In this document: positions 20,439 to 32,142 of the stretch, piece by piece
How the letters are laid out: each line of letters opens with the position of its first letter
Position numbering within the stretch: the first letter of the stretch is position 1
Origin: Sceloporus undulatus
Lineage: Eukaryota > Chordata > Lepidosauria > Squamata > Phrynosomatidae
Direction: 5' to 3'
NCBI RefSeq assembly: GCF_019175285.1
Contig: NC_056527.1
Location: forward strand, 117,209,343 to 117,273,342
DNA length: 64,000 nucleotides
Notes under the pieces: model-generated
Databases searched by the model: none
The model's input: the letters and a program-made list of their open reading frames with translations, nothing else
What the model was told of the DNA's origin: nothing
Program-made: the position numbers and the translations under genes

Positions 20439-20838
20439 GGGCCCCATTCCTACTTACGGATAAATCGGTGTGCGATTCGAATCGATGGATTGATTCGACA
20501 GCAGAGCATGGGTCCCACTACATTTGCCCGATCGCATTAAAATAATCCACTTGTGGTTCACATTCAGGCATGAATCGATTCAAAATGGACCTGCTCCAGC
20601 TGGATGAAGGGCAAATATAAATCGATTCCGATCCACATGTGGTTAACGCTTGTGTAGATTCAATTTATTGAAAAAGCGGAAAAAATCAGCGTCAGAAAGA
20701 TGCAGGTTAAATGGGTCTGGCGCATGCCCCCCCCCCTCAGAATCGCTTCAGCAATTTAGATTAAGTGGGAACCAGGGTTGTTTGAACTGATTCGAACCAA
20801 ATCGTGATCTGGTTTAAAAGGTAGTGGGAATGAGGCCC
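20439..20838. mobile_element. 400-bp non-autonomous DNA element (gggcc-cattcc termini)
   Basis: Inverted ends gggccccattcctacttac and tagtgggaatgaggccc. Interior matches the copy at 24372 (for example gaatcgattcaaaatggacc versus gaattgattcaaaatggacc). Confidence 0.7.
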
Positions 20839-21777
20839 AGGTTTCAGGAACAGAGAGGTTTGCCAGGTTCCCCAACCTGGCTGGTTTTTGTCCTGTACGG
20901 ATGGAACATAAGCTAACCCCCTATTTGGACAATTTGCCTGTGAATTTTGCGTAACTTGGCACACCTGGCACACACTCTGGAAATGTCGGACTACAACTCC
21001 TTTCCCATGGTATAGTACTCCCTGGGCATGCAAGGTCAAAACCCCAGGACTTTTGGGTGTGCAGAGGTTCAGAGATAAACTTGCTCCTTCACCAACTCCC
21101 CTGTTTTCCTCCTGGTTTTTACTGCCCGCCTCCCCAGATTTTGGAGGGGAAATGGGTTTTCCCACCAACAAAGCATTTTATTTTGTTACAAACTACTCAA
21201 CTAATAATCTGGGGATATATTTTGGGGATGGCTGGCTCCTTAAATTGGCAAGACCCATTAGCTTTACAATCGTGAGGATGGAGATGGGTCAAAATTGTTG
21301 TAGATCCACACACCCCACATAGAATTTTGGACGCTGATGCAGTGATTCCTCTTGTGAGAACCTGCGCCTTAAAATTTGCCACTATACCATTGGTCTGGAT
21401 GGGGATGTTGGGAGCTGTAGTCCAACATAGCCAAAGCATACCAGGTCAGGGAAGACTGACCTAACAGGGATTTCTTATCGTCGTCATTTGACTACTTTAT
21501 GTTTGTTTGTTTGCTTGTTTTACAAAGGTGTTCTGAAATAAGTTTAGCTCTTAAGAACAAAACGCATGCTATTTTGCTGGCCAAATTTTTGTTGCGTGTG
21601 TTTCTAATAGTCTGCTTTTCACTTTTCTCTTTTTGCCAATGTGCTCTTGCTTTCTGATTTCTGCCGATTTCCCTCTTGCCCCGAAGAGGCAGAGCAATTT
21701 CACGGGGTCCGTGATCCTTTGGGGAAGTTATCAAGAAGTTAGTTTGGAGGAAGTGGTGAGGAAGGGAGGTGCAGAGA

Positions 21778-22420
21778 TAGGGTTGCCATTAGTCCGGACC
21801 TCCAAACCGGGACAAATGTAGGACAAAATTTTCAAATGTAGACCTTTTTTTGGGGGGGGGTCCTACATTTGAAAAGAGCCTCGCTGAGGGACGATTTCCT
21901 TCTGCGCTTGGCTCCGTTCATGGAGCCCAAGCGGAGAAGGATCCGCCCCCAGGGAGGCATTCTTTTCCCCTTGGGCTCCGTTTTGCAACGGAGCCCCAAG
22001 GGGAAAAGAATCCCTCCCGCTCAGCGAGGATCCTTCTCCGCTTGGGCTCCGTTCACGGAGCACAAGCAAGAAGGAATCGTGCTCCATTTCCCGCCTCTGG
22101 GGGAGGCTTGGCCTCACAGAGGCCTGGAAAAGAAGGAGAGCCCCGCGATCGCGGCGATCACGGCGACGCGGGCGCCCCCTCCCTTTCCAGGCCTCTGTGG
22201 AGGCTTGGCCTTCACAGAGGCCTGGAAGGAGGAGGAGAGCCAGGGCCGCCTCCTTGGCGAGGAGGCCAAGCAGGGAAGGGCCTCACTCATGCGAGGCTCC
22301 TTTCCCTGCTGGGCGTCCCTCGCAGGGGGGTTCCCATGGCGGGGCCAAACCGGGGCGGGACCGTGCAGACCCGCCCCAAACTGGGAAAGTCCCGCCCCCA
22401 GGCGGGATATGGCATCCCTA
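21778..22420. mobile_element. GC-rich hAT-like element with perfect 8-bp target duplication
   Basis: tgcagaga flanks it at 21770-21777 and 22421-22428. Ends are tagggttgccat and atggcatcccta. The 643-bp interior is very GC- and CpG-rich, with internal inverted and direct repeats (cacagaggcctggaa occurs twice). A long open frame crosses it but has no domain. Confidence 0.75.
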
Positions 22421-22513
22421 TGCAGAGAGGCATATTGAGGTCTGGAACCTTAAGCCACTCAAGAAATATTCATGTTTTTGTTCAACAATCAGAGTTACAA
22501 AGCACTCTGAAAC

Positions 22514-22729
22514 CAGGGTGGCCTGATGTTCTAACCACAAAAGGAGGACAAGGCACTGCAAAATGCAGGACATTCCAGACAAATGCAGGACATTGCCAAA
22601 TAAAAGCTAAAAGCACAAATATAAATGTAAATTCATGCTTCATAGTCATGCTGAAAACTGAAATTCCTCCTGGACAGAAGGATGAAATGTAGGACATGTC
22701 CTGGAAAAGGAGGATGTCTGGTCACACTG
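22514..22729 (+). mobile_element. hAT-type MITE (cagggtggcctga ends)
   Basis: cagggtggcctgatgt left end and atgtctggtcacactg right end are imperfect inverted repeats. A copy in reverse lies at 49690. The flanking 8-mers match only in part. Confidence 0.6.
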
Positions 22730-22735
22730 TCTAAG

Positions 22736-22957
22736 GTCCAAAACACACTACAGAAATAATCCAGTTTCAGGCTGCTTTAACTGCCCTGGCTAAATGCTGG
22801 GGAATCCTGGGAATTGTAGTTTATTTTGATACCGGAGCTCTCTGACAGAGGAAGCTAAATGTCTCACAAAATGACATTTCCCAGAATTCCCTAGCATTGA
22901 TCCAGGACAGTGAAAGTGGTCTCAAGATGGATTATTTCTGCAGTGTGTTTTGGACCG
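22736..22957. mobile_element. Fold-back MITE, ggtccaaaacacact subfamily
   Basis: Inverted ends ggtccaaaacacactacag and ctgcagtgtgttttggacc. Starts six bases after the neighbouring hAT MITE. Confidence 0.8.
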
Positions 22958-23572
22958 AAAACCTCTTGCTGCTTTCAGGGCCTGGTTGGCTGGTTATCTA
23001 GAAGCAAGAAAATAAAAATGGATTGATCTCAGGATCATAACTCTTCAGTGGCTAATGCTGTAGTAGGACCAAGGAGAATAATGTTCGAGAATTGGCTGGT
23101 CTTGAGTTCGAGATGGCTGCAGGCAGACATTACTGTGAGTTTGTAAAGAAACGTTCCCTATTAATGTCAAGAAATGGGCAAAATAGGCTGGTTCCTTTTT
23201 GACTCCGGGGGAAAAATTGTAAGGGAAATAGCAGGATCTGCTTTGATTTTTAACACACTTTATTTATTCCTCAGTGCCTCTTGTCTAGCAAAATCTGTCT
23301 CTGTGTAAAGCTACCAAATTTTATATCCTTGTCTTGTTTCAATAAAAGCAAAACTGGTTTGGAGGTGGTTCCTCTTTCTCCACCGCCTTCGATATTCAGC
23401 GTTTTCTTTTTTTTAAAATCTGGGTTTTGTTAAAATGAAATTTTCACATTTTTGATGTGAGAATTTAAAGACTGAGTGATGGGAGAAAAGGATGGGAAAA
23501 GTTCCTTTTTTGGACTGCAACCTATACAAATCAAAACAACATTTTTGGGGGGGTTGGGGGGCTATTTTTTAT

Positions 23573-23690
23573 TAGATGATGCCAGCTACAGATGCTGGTG
23601 AAACGTCAGGAACAAACTCTTCTAGACATTGGCCATATAGCCCCCAAAACCCACAAAAAAATATCGATACTGTCCAGGAAAGCTTTTGAC
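23573..23690 (+). mobile_element. Penelope-like terminal fragment with hammerhead-like core
   Basis: gatgatgccagctacagatg, then gctggtgaaacgtcagg and aaactcttctagacattggc. Box order is as in hammerhead ribozymes. Half palindrome only. Confidence 0.5.
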
Positions 23691-24049
23691 TTCAACATTT
23701 TTTGGACTACTATACCCAGAATTCTCCAGCTACCGTGGCCACTGGTCATAATGGCTGAAGGATTCTGGGAACTGCAGTCTACAGGAGTAACTCTTCCCAG
23801 CTCTGAGCTATCTACTCAGATCTATAAACTCAGGATCAAATGAAGAATTGACTATGACCATTTTAATGAGAGGATTTAACCCCATATAGATTTTTAAAAA
23901 ACCCAAAACCAAATTATTAGCAAGTAATTCAATTCAGCCATGAGTTTAATAAAAGAAAGACAATTGCATTCTCTCAGTTTAATACAAGGGAGACAATTGC
24001 AGACCCACTCTCTTGCCAAGAAAACTCAGTGATAAATTTGCCTAGAAAG

Positions 24050-24262
24050 CCAGTTTGTTGTAGCAGTTTGAGTGTAGGACGATAACTTTGGAGACCAGGG
24101 TTCGAATCCCCATTCAGCTATGGAAACCCACTGGCTGACCTTGGGCAAGCCACAGGCTCTCAGTCTTGGAAGGCATTAAAGGCAACTCTCCTTGGGAACA
24201 AATCTTGCCAAGAAAACCCCATGACAAGTTCACCCTCAGGTTGCCTAAGTTGGAAACTATTT
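24050..24262 (+). mobile_element. Sauria SINE
   Basis: Head gagaccagggttcgaatccc, middle cccactggctgaccttggg, 3' region gccaagaaaaccccatgaca. Confidence 0.85.
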
Positions 24263-24265
24263 GAA

Positions 24266-24317
24266 CTATTTGGACTGGATGACCTTTGAGGTCTCTTCCA
24301 ACTCTATGAGTCTATAA
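24266..24317 (+). mobile_element. CR1 tail
   Basis: ggactggatgacctttgagg to actctatgagtctat, followed by (CAG)n and (CAA)n. Confidence 0.65.
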
Positions 24318-24371
24318 AGGCAGGCAGCAGCAGCAGCAGCAGCAACAACAACAACAACAGGTTTGCCTTAA

Positions 24372-24763
24372 GGGCCTCATTCCCACTTACAAATAAATTG
24401 CTGCGGAGCCTGGTTCTCACTACATTTACCCCGATTGCATTTTCTTGATGCAAAATAAAATAAAATATCCCACTTGTGGCTCACATTGACGAATGAATTG
24501 ATTCAAAATGGACCCACTCCAGCCGGCCAAAGGGCAAATTGAATTGGATTCCAATCCACATCTGGTTCACACTTGCGCAGAATCAATTTATCCAAAAAGA
24601 CACGAGAAAAAACAGTGTCAAAAAGACACAAGTTAAATGGGTCTAGTGCATGGTCTCTCTCTCTGAATTGCTTCAGCAATTCAGTTCAAGTGCAAACCAG
24701 GGTCATTTAAACCAGTTCAAACCAATTTGCGATCCGGTTTAAAAGGTAATGGGAATGAGGCCC
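24372..24763. mobile_element. 392-bp non-autonomous DNA element inside a SINE end
   Basis: Inverted ends gggcctcattcccacttac and aatgggaatgaggccc. The flanks ggtttgccttaa and aagtctccatag join as Sauria SINE 3' sequence. Confidence 0.7.
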
Positions 24764-25404
24764 AAGTCTCCATAGCATGAAAGTGACTTGAATGGCACGC
24801 AACAACAACAACAACAGTTTTGCAAAAGTCTCTTCTGCCTTTCTCCAAGCCTCCCCAGCATTGCTGGTCTGCAATGAATCACCCAGCATCCAACATCACA
24901 GTCACCAAAATGTGTGCAATGGCCTGCACAGCTGCAGTGCCACTTTCTGCCCACCTCAAAGGCTTCCTGAGGGTTATACTGTGTGTGCACTACTTTCTCT
25001 GAAACAGTACGGCTGGCCAGACCCACCCTGCTGGCGGGGGTTTCCTGCCCAAACAAAGGTCCCCTTGGCACCTGCATCCGGCCTGCGCTGAACTCGCACC
25101 CTTGTCTCCTGCTTGTCTGTGCTCAGATTTTCCTTCGCTGTGAAAGGGGTGGCTGCTAAGAGGAGCAATGAGCAATATGAGCAAGGCTGAGATTGCAAGC
25201 CAGGGATATAGCTATGGGCAACTATGTGCAAAGTGAGAGCATTGCCTCCCCCCAATAGGAATCCCCCTCAACCACTCTTTCTCTGCCCCCAACCCCCAAA
25301 ATGCCCAAATTCTTTTCTGGAAGCCTCCAGCAGGAGAGGCAGTTCAGCTTTTCAGTCACTCCTCCCTGTACTCCGATAGAGTTGCGTGAATCTGTTGAAT
25401 CATT

Positions 25405-25635
25405 ATGTCAGCTAGAGAGACCTTGGCGCACCTTTGAGACTCATTGAAAGAAAGAAGTTGGGCAGCATGAGCTTTCCTGGACTTCAGTCTACTTCCTCAG
25501 ATGCTTTCCCTTGAGCTCCGAGTTCCCATCCTGTTTTGTAAAAAGCATCTGAAGAAGTCGACTGAAGTCTAGGAAAGCTCATGCTGCCAACTTCTTTCTT
25601 TCAGTGAGTTTCAAAGGTGCTGCAAGATCTCTCAA
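25405..25635. mobile_element. Palindromic repeat with hammerhead-like cores (second family)
   Basis: Two inverted arms (25420-25505 and 25545-25625) carry gcatctgaagaagt-type text, a 7-bp stem (gtagact/agtctac type) and a gaaagctc box. The arms mirror each other. Confidence 0.5.
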
Positions 25636-25789
25636 CATACTCCTCCCTGTACTGTTTAATTCTGTTTTCCAGAACCAGAAGCAGACCTCTGGCCATGTAT
25701 GTGGGTTTTTTTGGAGGGGTGTGTGTGCACATTTTTGGCCCAGCCTTCCCAGAGACGGCAATTCCGGTCACCCTTCCCACCACAAAGGC

Positions 25790-25905
25790 CCTGCTCTGCT
25801 TCGCTCTGGGCCCACAACAAACTCCAGCTCCCAGAATTCCATAACCTTGAGCCAGGCCAGTTAAAGTGGTGCCAAACCGGGTTATTTCTCCAGTGTAGAT
25901 GCAGC
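25790..25905. mobile_element. Right half of a fold-back MITE
   Basis: Ends ggttatttctccagtgtagatgcagc (shown in part); the left half is missing. Confidence 0.6.
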
Positions 25906-26261
25906 CTGATTTCTCCAAATACCTTTAGCCAAAAGAACAAAAAGCCAACTTGTCAAATAAGAACAGTCAGGGGCTTTCCAAATGCCTTGTATGGCAACAC
26001 CTATCATCTCTAACTGGCATCGAGTTGTCTGAAAGGGTCAGTGGCCTTGCAGGCTGGGGTTGATGGGTTCTGTAGTCCAACACAACTTGGGGAAAGCTTT
26101 AGGACAGGCATTGAAACCTTGCAGCGTTCCTGATGTTGTAGGATTGCAACCTTCAGCATTCCTGGCCATAGGTTATCGTGACAAGGTGGCTGATGGGAGT
26201 TGCAATCCAACAACATCTGGAGGACTGTATAATTGCTGCCCATGATTCAGGCCAAAGAGAT

Positions 26262-26480
26262 GTATGTGTATATGCTCCTTCAAGTTGCCTGTCGTCTTAT
26301 GGCAACTCCATGAATTTCATGGTGTGTTCTTAGCCAAGGGACACTCAGAGGTGGTTTTGTCAGGTCCTTCCTTTGAAATAGAGCCTCTAGCACCTGGGAT
26401 TCATTGGTGGTCTCCCATTTAGATATTAACCATGGCTGACCCTGCTTAGCTCCCACAATCAGATGGGAATTGGTGCCTTT
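26262..26480 (-). mobile_element. 5S rRNA-derived Sauria SINE
   Basis: ggtggtctcccatttagata and gaccctgcttagctcccaca are complementary to 5S rRNA; the rest is SINE body. Confidence 0.7.
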
Positions 26481-27415
26481 AGGGTGTTTAGTTTCATCAT
26501 CCCTTAAAACAAGAGTAAAAAACCACACAGCTGCTCAGATGTGGTTGGACTGCAACTCCCATCAGTCCCAGGGCCATCACAGCCAATAGTACTATACAGT
26601 GATCTATATATAGTGATATACACATTATTATTGTTGTTGTTGTTGTCGTTGTTGTTGTTTTTGCTGGATTGTAGTCTAGAGGCATCTAGAGACACTCCTG
26701 CCTTAGAACTCATTATATTTATACAGATAGATTAATAAAACAAATGCAAGGACTGGTCTGTAGATTTTAAAGCAAAACCCCAAATCCACACTGAACTGAA
26801 AACCTAATGATTACTGTATATAGCATGAGCTCTTCCGCCACCTAGTGGCCAAACACTGACCATGCAAGGAGGCTGGTCTGCTTTCTGATGGAGCAAGAAA
26901 ACATCTTTATTCTAGTTATCCACAGCCAACCAGGGAAACACCTGCTGGCCTTTTGCTTAGAAAAGCCAGGGATTCAAAAGGATATTATATTATATGATTG
27001 CAGCAGCAAGACTATTAATTGCTCAAAAGTGGAAGGAAAAATTCAATGCCAGAAAGTCAAGATTGGATGAGGAAATTAGTAGAAATGGCAGCATTAGATG
27101 AGATGACATGTCTTTTGCAACATGAAAGACACGGGGAATTTGTTCAAAGTTGGGAGCAGGGGATAGAATATATAAGTAAATACTGGGGTGTCATGGCAAC
27201 GTAGGGATTTAAAGATTAATTAAATAATAATGGTAATTGGAATGTATAGTCGCTGGAAGATAAACAGCATCAATCTGTGGATCTGAGTTGGGAATGGTAT
27301 AAATTTGTGTATGAAAATGAAGTTTGAAAAGATTTAGTATGGGAGAGGGGTGCTAGGGATGATATTGTGGTCTGGGGAAGGGAGAAATAGATTTGACACG
27401 GTTATAGGTTATAAC

Positions 27416-27636
27416 TGGAGAGCCAGCATGGCATAGAGGTTTGGAGGATGGACTAGGACTCTGGAGACGCTGGAGACCAGGGTTTGAATCCCATCTCAGC
27501 CATGACCCTGGGCAAGTCGCATTCTCTCAGCTCCAGAGAATGGCCATGGCAAACCTCCTTGGAGGAAACTTGCTAAGAAAACCCCACAATAGTCATTAGT
27601 CAGAAACAACTTGAAGGCGCACAACAACAGCAACAA
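27416..27636 (+). mobile_element. Sauria SINE, full length
   Basis: ggagagccagcatggcatag start, gggtttgaatccc B box, cttgaaggcgcacaacaaca end. A small duplication (tctggagacgctggagacc) lies before the B box. Confidence 0.88.
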
Positions 27637-27684
27637 ACAGGCTTGGCTTCTGGTGGAACATATAGAAGTTGCCCCTGCTCTTTA

Positions 27685-27905
27685 CAAGCATCTACACTGC
27701 AAAAAATGATGCTGTTTGACACTGCTTTAACTTCCATGGCTCAGTGCTATGGAATTCTGGGACTGGTAATCTTGTGAGATGTTTAGCCTTCTCTGTCGGA
27801 GAGCTCTGGTGCCACAACAAACTACAAATCCCAGGGTGCCATAGCATGGAGCCATGGTAGTTAAAGCAGTGTTGAACTGCATTATTTCTGCACTGCAGAT
27901 TAGAC
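27685..27905. mobile_element. Fold-back MITE
   Basis: gcatctacactgcaaaaaat start, ttatttctgcactgcagat end, arms pair. Confidence 0.7.
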
Positions 27906-28264
27906 CTAAATCCCAAAAGACCAGAAGATAAGTGTTAAATTCAAACCAGATACTGCGATGAACCAGGGTTGGCCCAGTATATACTTTAGGGCCTTTCTTG
28001 GGGGTTTCACTTCACTGGGGAGAGCAAAATGCAGCTATCCAGATGCTGTTGGACAACAACACCCAGCATTCATGACCCTTGGCTATGCTGGCTGGAGCTG
28101 TTGGGAGCTGCATTCCAACAGTGGCAAGATTTCCAGCCCAAACAAAGCATATCTTTCTGGCCTCTGGGATGCAAAGAAAGCTGGAGTGCATGACCTTTGT
28201 TTTTAATACGTGACCACAATGGTTAATCATCTGAGCACTGAGCAAACTTGGCCATCACTGTAAA

Positions 28265-28830
28265 GTTCTGTGCATCATGTCATATCCACCAACAATGCAC
28301 AGTTGAAAACTGGGAAACATGTGGCCCAGCAATATCAGAGTGTGGTCAAGAAGGCAAAAGTTGTTGCGAGGAAGAACACACAACCCAGGAGACAATGCAG
28401 CAGCTTGCTTTTGCCTGAGTCTACAGAGAAGGACAAGAGTTTACTCCCTCCTCTCCTCTCTCCTTTGCTGAGCTATTTGATTTCAAACTGTGTTTTCCCT
28501 GTGAATTAGGGCTGCATCCACACTGGAGAAATAACCTGGTTTGGCTCAAGGCTATGGAGTTCTGGGAGTGTTCCGCTCTGGGCCACACAACAAACTCCAA
28601 CTCCCAGAATTCCATAGCCTTGAGCCAGAAAGAGTTAAAGTGGTGCCAAACGGGATTATTTCTCCAGTGTAGATGCAGCCTCAGTTTGCAACAATTGAAA
28701 TGAGCTGAGGACCAAAGGGAAAAGGAAGAGGAGGAGAGCAGAAACCAGGACATTTTCAAACCAATTGGAAAAAGTGGAACAGCAGAGGATTCATTGGGAT
28801 TGTCCCTGCCAAATCAAGACAGTTGGAAAG
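28265..28830 (+). repeat. Unassigned dispersed repeat, longest copy, holding a MITE
   Basis: Shares catgtggcccagcaatatca, gtgtggtcaagaaggcaaaa, cagcagcttgcttttgcctg and ccaggacattttc with the copy at 62425. The MITE 28508-28681 interrupts it. Confidence 0.6.
28508..28681. mobile_element. Short fold-back MITE, ctggagaaataacc subfamily
   Basis: ggctgcatccacactggag to ctccagtgtagatgcagcc. Lies inside the unassigned repeat. Confidence 0.75.
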
Positions 28831-29169
28831 TATGCCCTCTGCCACAAATCTAAATTCACACTGACTAAGCATTTTGGACTGACCCAGTTCCTTGAACTGC
28901 CCATATTGCAAAGCCAGCATCTTCCAAAGTGACCCTTGGCCACGAAGAAGGAGCAAAACACCCAGATTCCCTGCATGGCTGGCCTGGCCAACCATCCATG
29001 GTTAAGAGCAAACCAGGTGGAATTCCCAACACTTAAAATGCAGGGTTTTTTCTTTTCTCCATTGCATTTTCTTTTCTATTCTTTTCTTTATAATCGTCCT
29101 TTCTCTTGACCCAAGGTGGCTCACCCAACAAGGTTAAAGCAAGAGTTGACTTTACAATGGATGACGGAA

Positions 29170-29356
29170 AGGTTTTAACTGCCATGGCTCCATCCTATGG
29201 AACCCTAGGATTTGTAGCTTGCTGTGGCACCAGCGCTCTCCAACAGAGAAGGCTAAACTAGCTCACCAAACTACAAATCTCAGGATTCCGATAGCATGGA
29301 CCCATAGTGGTTAAAGTGGTGTCAAACAGGATGATTTCTGCAGCTTGGATGGAGCC
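29170..29356. mobile_element. Fold-back MITE, left end lost
   Basis: Arms with cctaggatttgtagcttgct and caaatctcaggattccgata; right end gcttggatggagcct. Confidence 0.65.
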
Positions 29357-29616
29357 TAGCTCTGCTTTCCTAGCCCATTTGACCTCCTCATTCCTGTTTT
29401 CACAGGGCTGTATTTTTAGCTTCTTGCTGTCACGGGGTGGTCAGTTGGGTCTCCTTTGGAGGTGCGCTTGGCAGAGGCCCAGTTCCTCTGGATATCCTGT
29501 GTGGGAGGAGGGGGAAGAGGCAGCAGCAAAGTGAGGGAGGGCAGGATCATGTCCAAAGACAACACACCCAGAGGACAGGAAACAGGTGCGGAGGCCATGA
29601 TCCAGCCAGCCTTTCC

Positions 29617-29660
29617 TCCTCCTCCTCCTCCTCCTCCTCCTCCTCCACCACCACCACAGA
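29617..29660 (+). repeat. (CCT)n/(CCA)n simple repeat
   Basis: Pure triplet run in intergenic DNA. It creates proline- and serine-rich open frames without meaning. Confidence 0.85.
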
Positions 29661-29904
29661 TGAGTCACCCCATGGCACAATGCCCCACAACTGCCCACTT
29701 GGCAAAGCCAGGCCCATCCATCCTCTGCTTCCGGTCTTTTCCTTCCTGTAACCTCACTGGCCCTATATAGGGAATTACAGATGAATGGGGTAAGGAGGAT
29801 TTCTCAAAGTGAGCCCCAAATTGCAGAGGGTGTTAGCATACCCTAAACTCCTCTGGCTGGATAAGGGGTTTCATCACTAATATCTAGCTTTAGGCATGTT
29901 TTGA

Positions 29905-30345
29905 GAGGTCATAGGATCATCAGAGACCCCAAGGGCCATCCTCCATTCCAACCCCAAACTGCCATGCAGGAACTCTCCCTCAAAGCATGCCCGACAGATT
30001 GCCATCCAACCTCTGTTTAAAGACCTCCAAAGAAGGAGACTCCACCACTCTCCAAGGAAATTTGTTCCACTGTCAAATAGCCCTTACTGTCGAGAAGTTC
30101 CTCCTAATGTTGAGCTGGAATCTCTTTTCCTGTAGCTTGCATCCATTATTCCATGCTCTAGTCTCTGGAGCAGCAGAAAACAAGCTTGCACCTTCCTCAA
30201 TATGACATCCTTTCAAATACTTAAACAGGGCTATCATATCACCCCTTAACCTTCTCTTCTCCAGGCTAAACATCCCCAGCTCCCTCAGTCTCTCCTCATA
30301 CGGCTTCATGGTTTCCAGACCCCTCACCATTTTAGGGAAGTCATG
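29905..30345 (-). mobile_element. CR1 LINE 3' end
   Basis: Minus-strand ORF2 end: [20 protein letters not shown] and [10 protein letters not shown], with the tail at the left edge. Confidence 0.82.
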
Positions 30346-30410
30346 ATGACCTGGGGAGGCTAGGAAGTTACGTGTGTCATGCTGACCTGAGGGCATGCCA
30401 AGACCTAGGC

Positions 30411-30500
30411 TGCATCTGGACTGCAGAAACAATCCAGTTTGACCCCACTTTAACTGCTATGGCTCGATGCTATGGAATTCTGGGAGCCATAATTTGTTGA
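30411..30500 (+). mobile_element. Left arm of a fold-back MITE
   Basis: ggctgcatctggactgcag and gctatggaattctgggagcc. Confidence 0.55.
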
Positions 30501-31735
30501 AGCCCTAGAGAGGAGTATTAAGGGGCAAAACTTTTGATCCCTGGGAGGGCCCAGGGCCACAACAACAGTCCAATGAGGACTGCATGTGACCCTCAGAGCA
30601 CACTTTCCCTACCTATTCCAAAACACGGACTGCAAGAAGCTCTCCTGAAAGTTTTTCTGTAGTACCTAGATCCTCTCAAGGGTCTGATTCCCTGCCACCC
30701 ATCATTCTGATTCCCCCCATCATTCATTGTTGTTGTTGTTGTTGTTGTTGTTATTTCTTACCCGCCTCTACCCATGGATCAAAGAGGAGGAAGCAACAGC
30801 AGCAACAGGTGATAAAGCGACTTTGGGATTTGCTATGAACTTCAACCAAGATGGTGAATCTATTTGAAGGCAGGAAGAAGAGAGTTTCAAGACCTTGAAT
30901 AGCTCTTTTCAGATTTGGAGGAAAGCCTGCCATTGATTCACTGCCCTGTCAGCCTCCACTGCAAGGCGGTCTGTTTGCAACATTTGGAGGTGGTACTGTA
31001 CCTCTATTTCATTGGGGCAGCTTACTTTTTGGGAAGGTGGTGGCCTGCCCACCTTTTCCCCAACAGAGCTGTGCCTGCATACAAGAGGGGTGACAGGCAC
31101 ACCTTGTTTTTGCAACAGAGGACACTACTTTGCAACTTAAGGTGCAGTTATCGCTGTGCCTGGTGAGTCCTTGACTTCATTTGCAATTACTCCACTTTCC
31201 TTCCCACCAGCTCAATAGGCATCAGGGGCCAAGCAGTTATTTCCAGCCCTATTTTGATGCATTTTCCACACTTATCTACCTCTTCATCCTGCTATCACCA
31301 CCCTCACCATCAACCCACATCTCAGATGACACACTCTGTCATCATTGTTTTGCTCAACTGTCTCTTGTGCTATTTTCTTTCCTCTGCTTACTTGATGGCT
31401 CTTCTGTTGGCCTCAGCTTTCCACCTGCAAAATGGGGGCAATGAGCGGCATCACTAGGGCTGGCATCACCCATTGTGTAAACTCATGGTGTCAGCACCCC
31501 CTTGGCCTCCTCCCATACCACACCATACACAACCCTCAGTCATGTCTCTTTCTACTATGGTAGTGTTACTCATAAACCGTAATACCCATCTATCACTGAA
31601 TCTAATGGCAATAGTTCAGACATAAACAACGAGCCAAATTAAAACGAGAGCTATAAGTTACAGTATCATAGACAGAACTAAATGCATTTACATGGACATA
31701 GTTTCATGTGGCTAAAGTGAAAGTTTGTTAAGATG

Positions 31736-31920
31736 TGTTTTTTTAAAAAAAATCAAAAGCATTAACATTTTAATTTTTTAATTTAAAATGTTATTCTAAA
31801 TTTAAATTTTAAAATACTTAAATTTTTATTTTTTATTTTAAAATTTTAAAAATTAAAAGAATATATATTTAAAAAATTAAAAATTTAATCACCTTTTTAA
31901 ATATTTAAATTTAAAAAACT
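31736..31920. repeat. AT-rich low-complexity tract
   Basis: Almost only A and T, with interspersed ttaaa and aattt words. Confidence 0.85.
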
Positions 31921-32142
31921 GGGGCCTCTCCTTTCTCCCCCTACTTAGCTTCGCTCTACTCACACTATCTTTTCCACTGAGCTTCAGGGTTTCAAAGGCA
32001 AATGCCACAGCCACAAAAGGCAGATGTTTAGGGAACAGTGGTGTCACCCCATTAAGGTGTCACCTGGTGCAGTCTGCACCCCCTTCAGACCTTAAGGATG
32101 CCCCTGAGGGCGCAATTAAAATGATCTGGCACTTCCTTTCAT

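Noticed and set aside
21850-22692. 280-codon open frame on the + strand
   Set aside because: It spans a GC-rich transposon with low stop-codon chance, runs past the element's end, and has no recognisable domain.
29437-29770. Proline/serine-rich open frames
   Set aside because: Produced by the (CCT)n/(CCA)n repeat; no homology or splice support.
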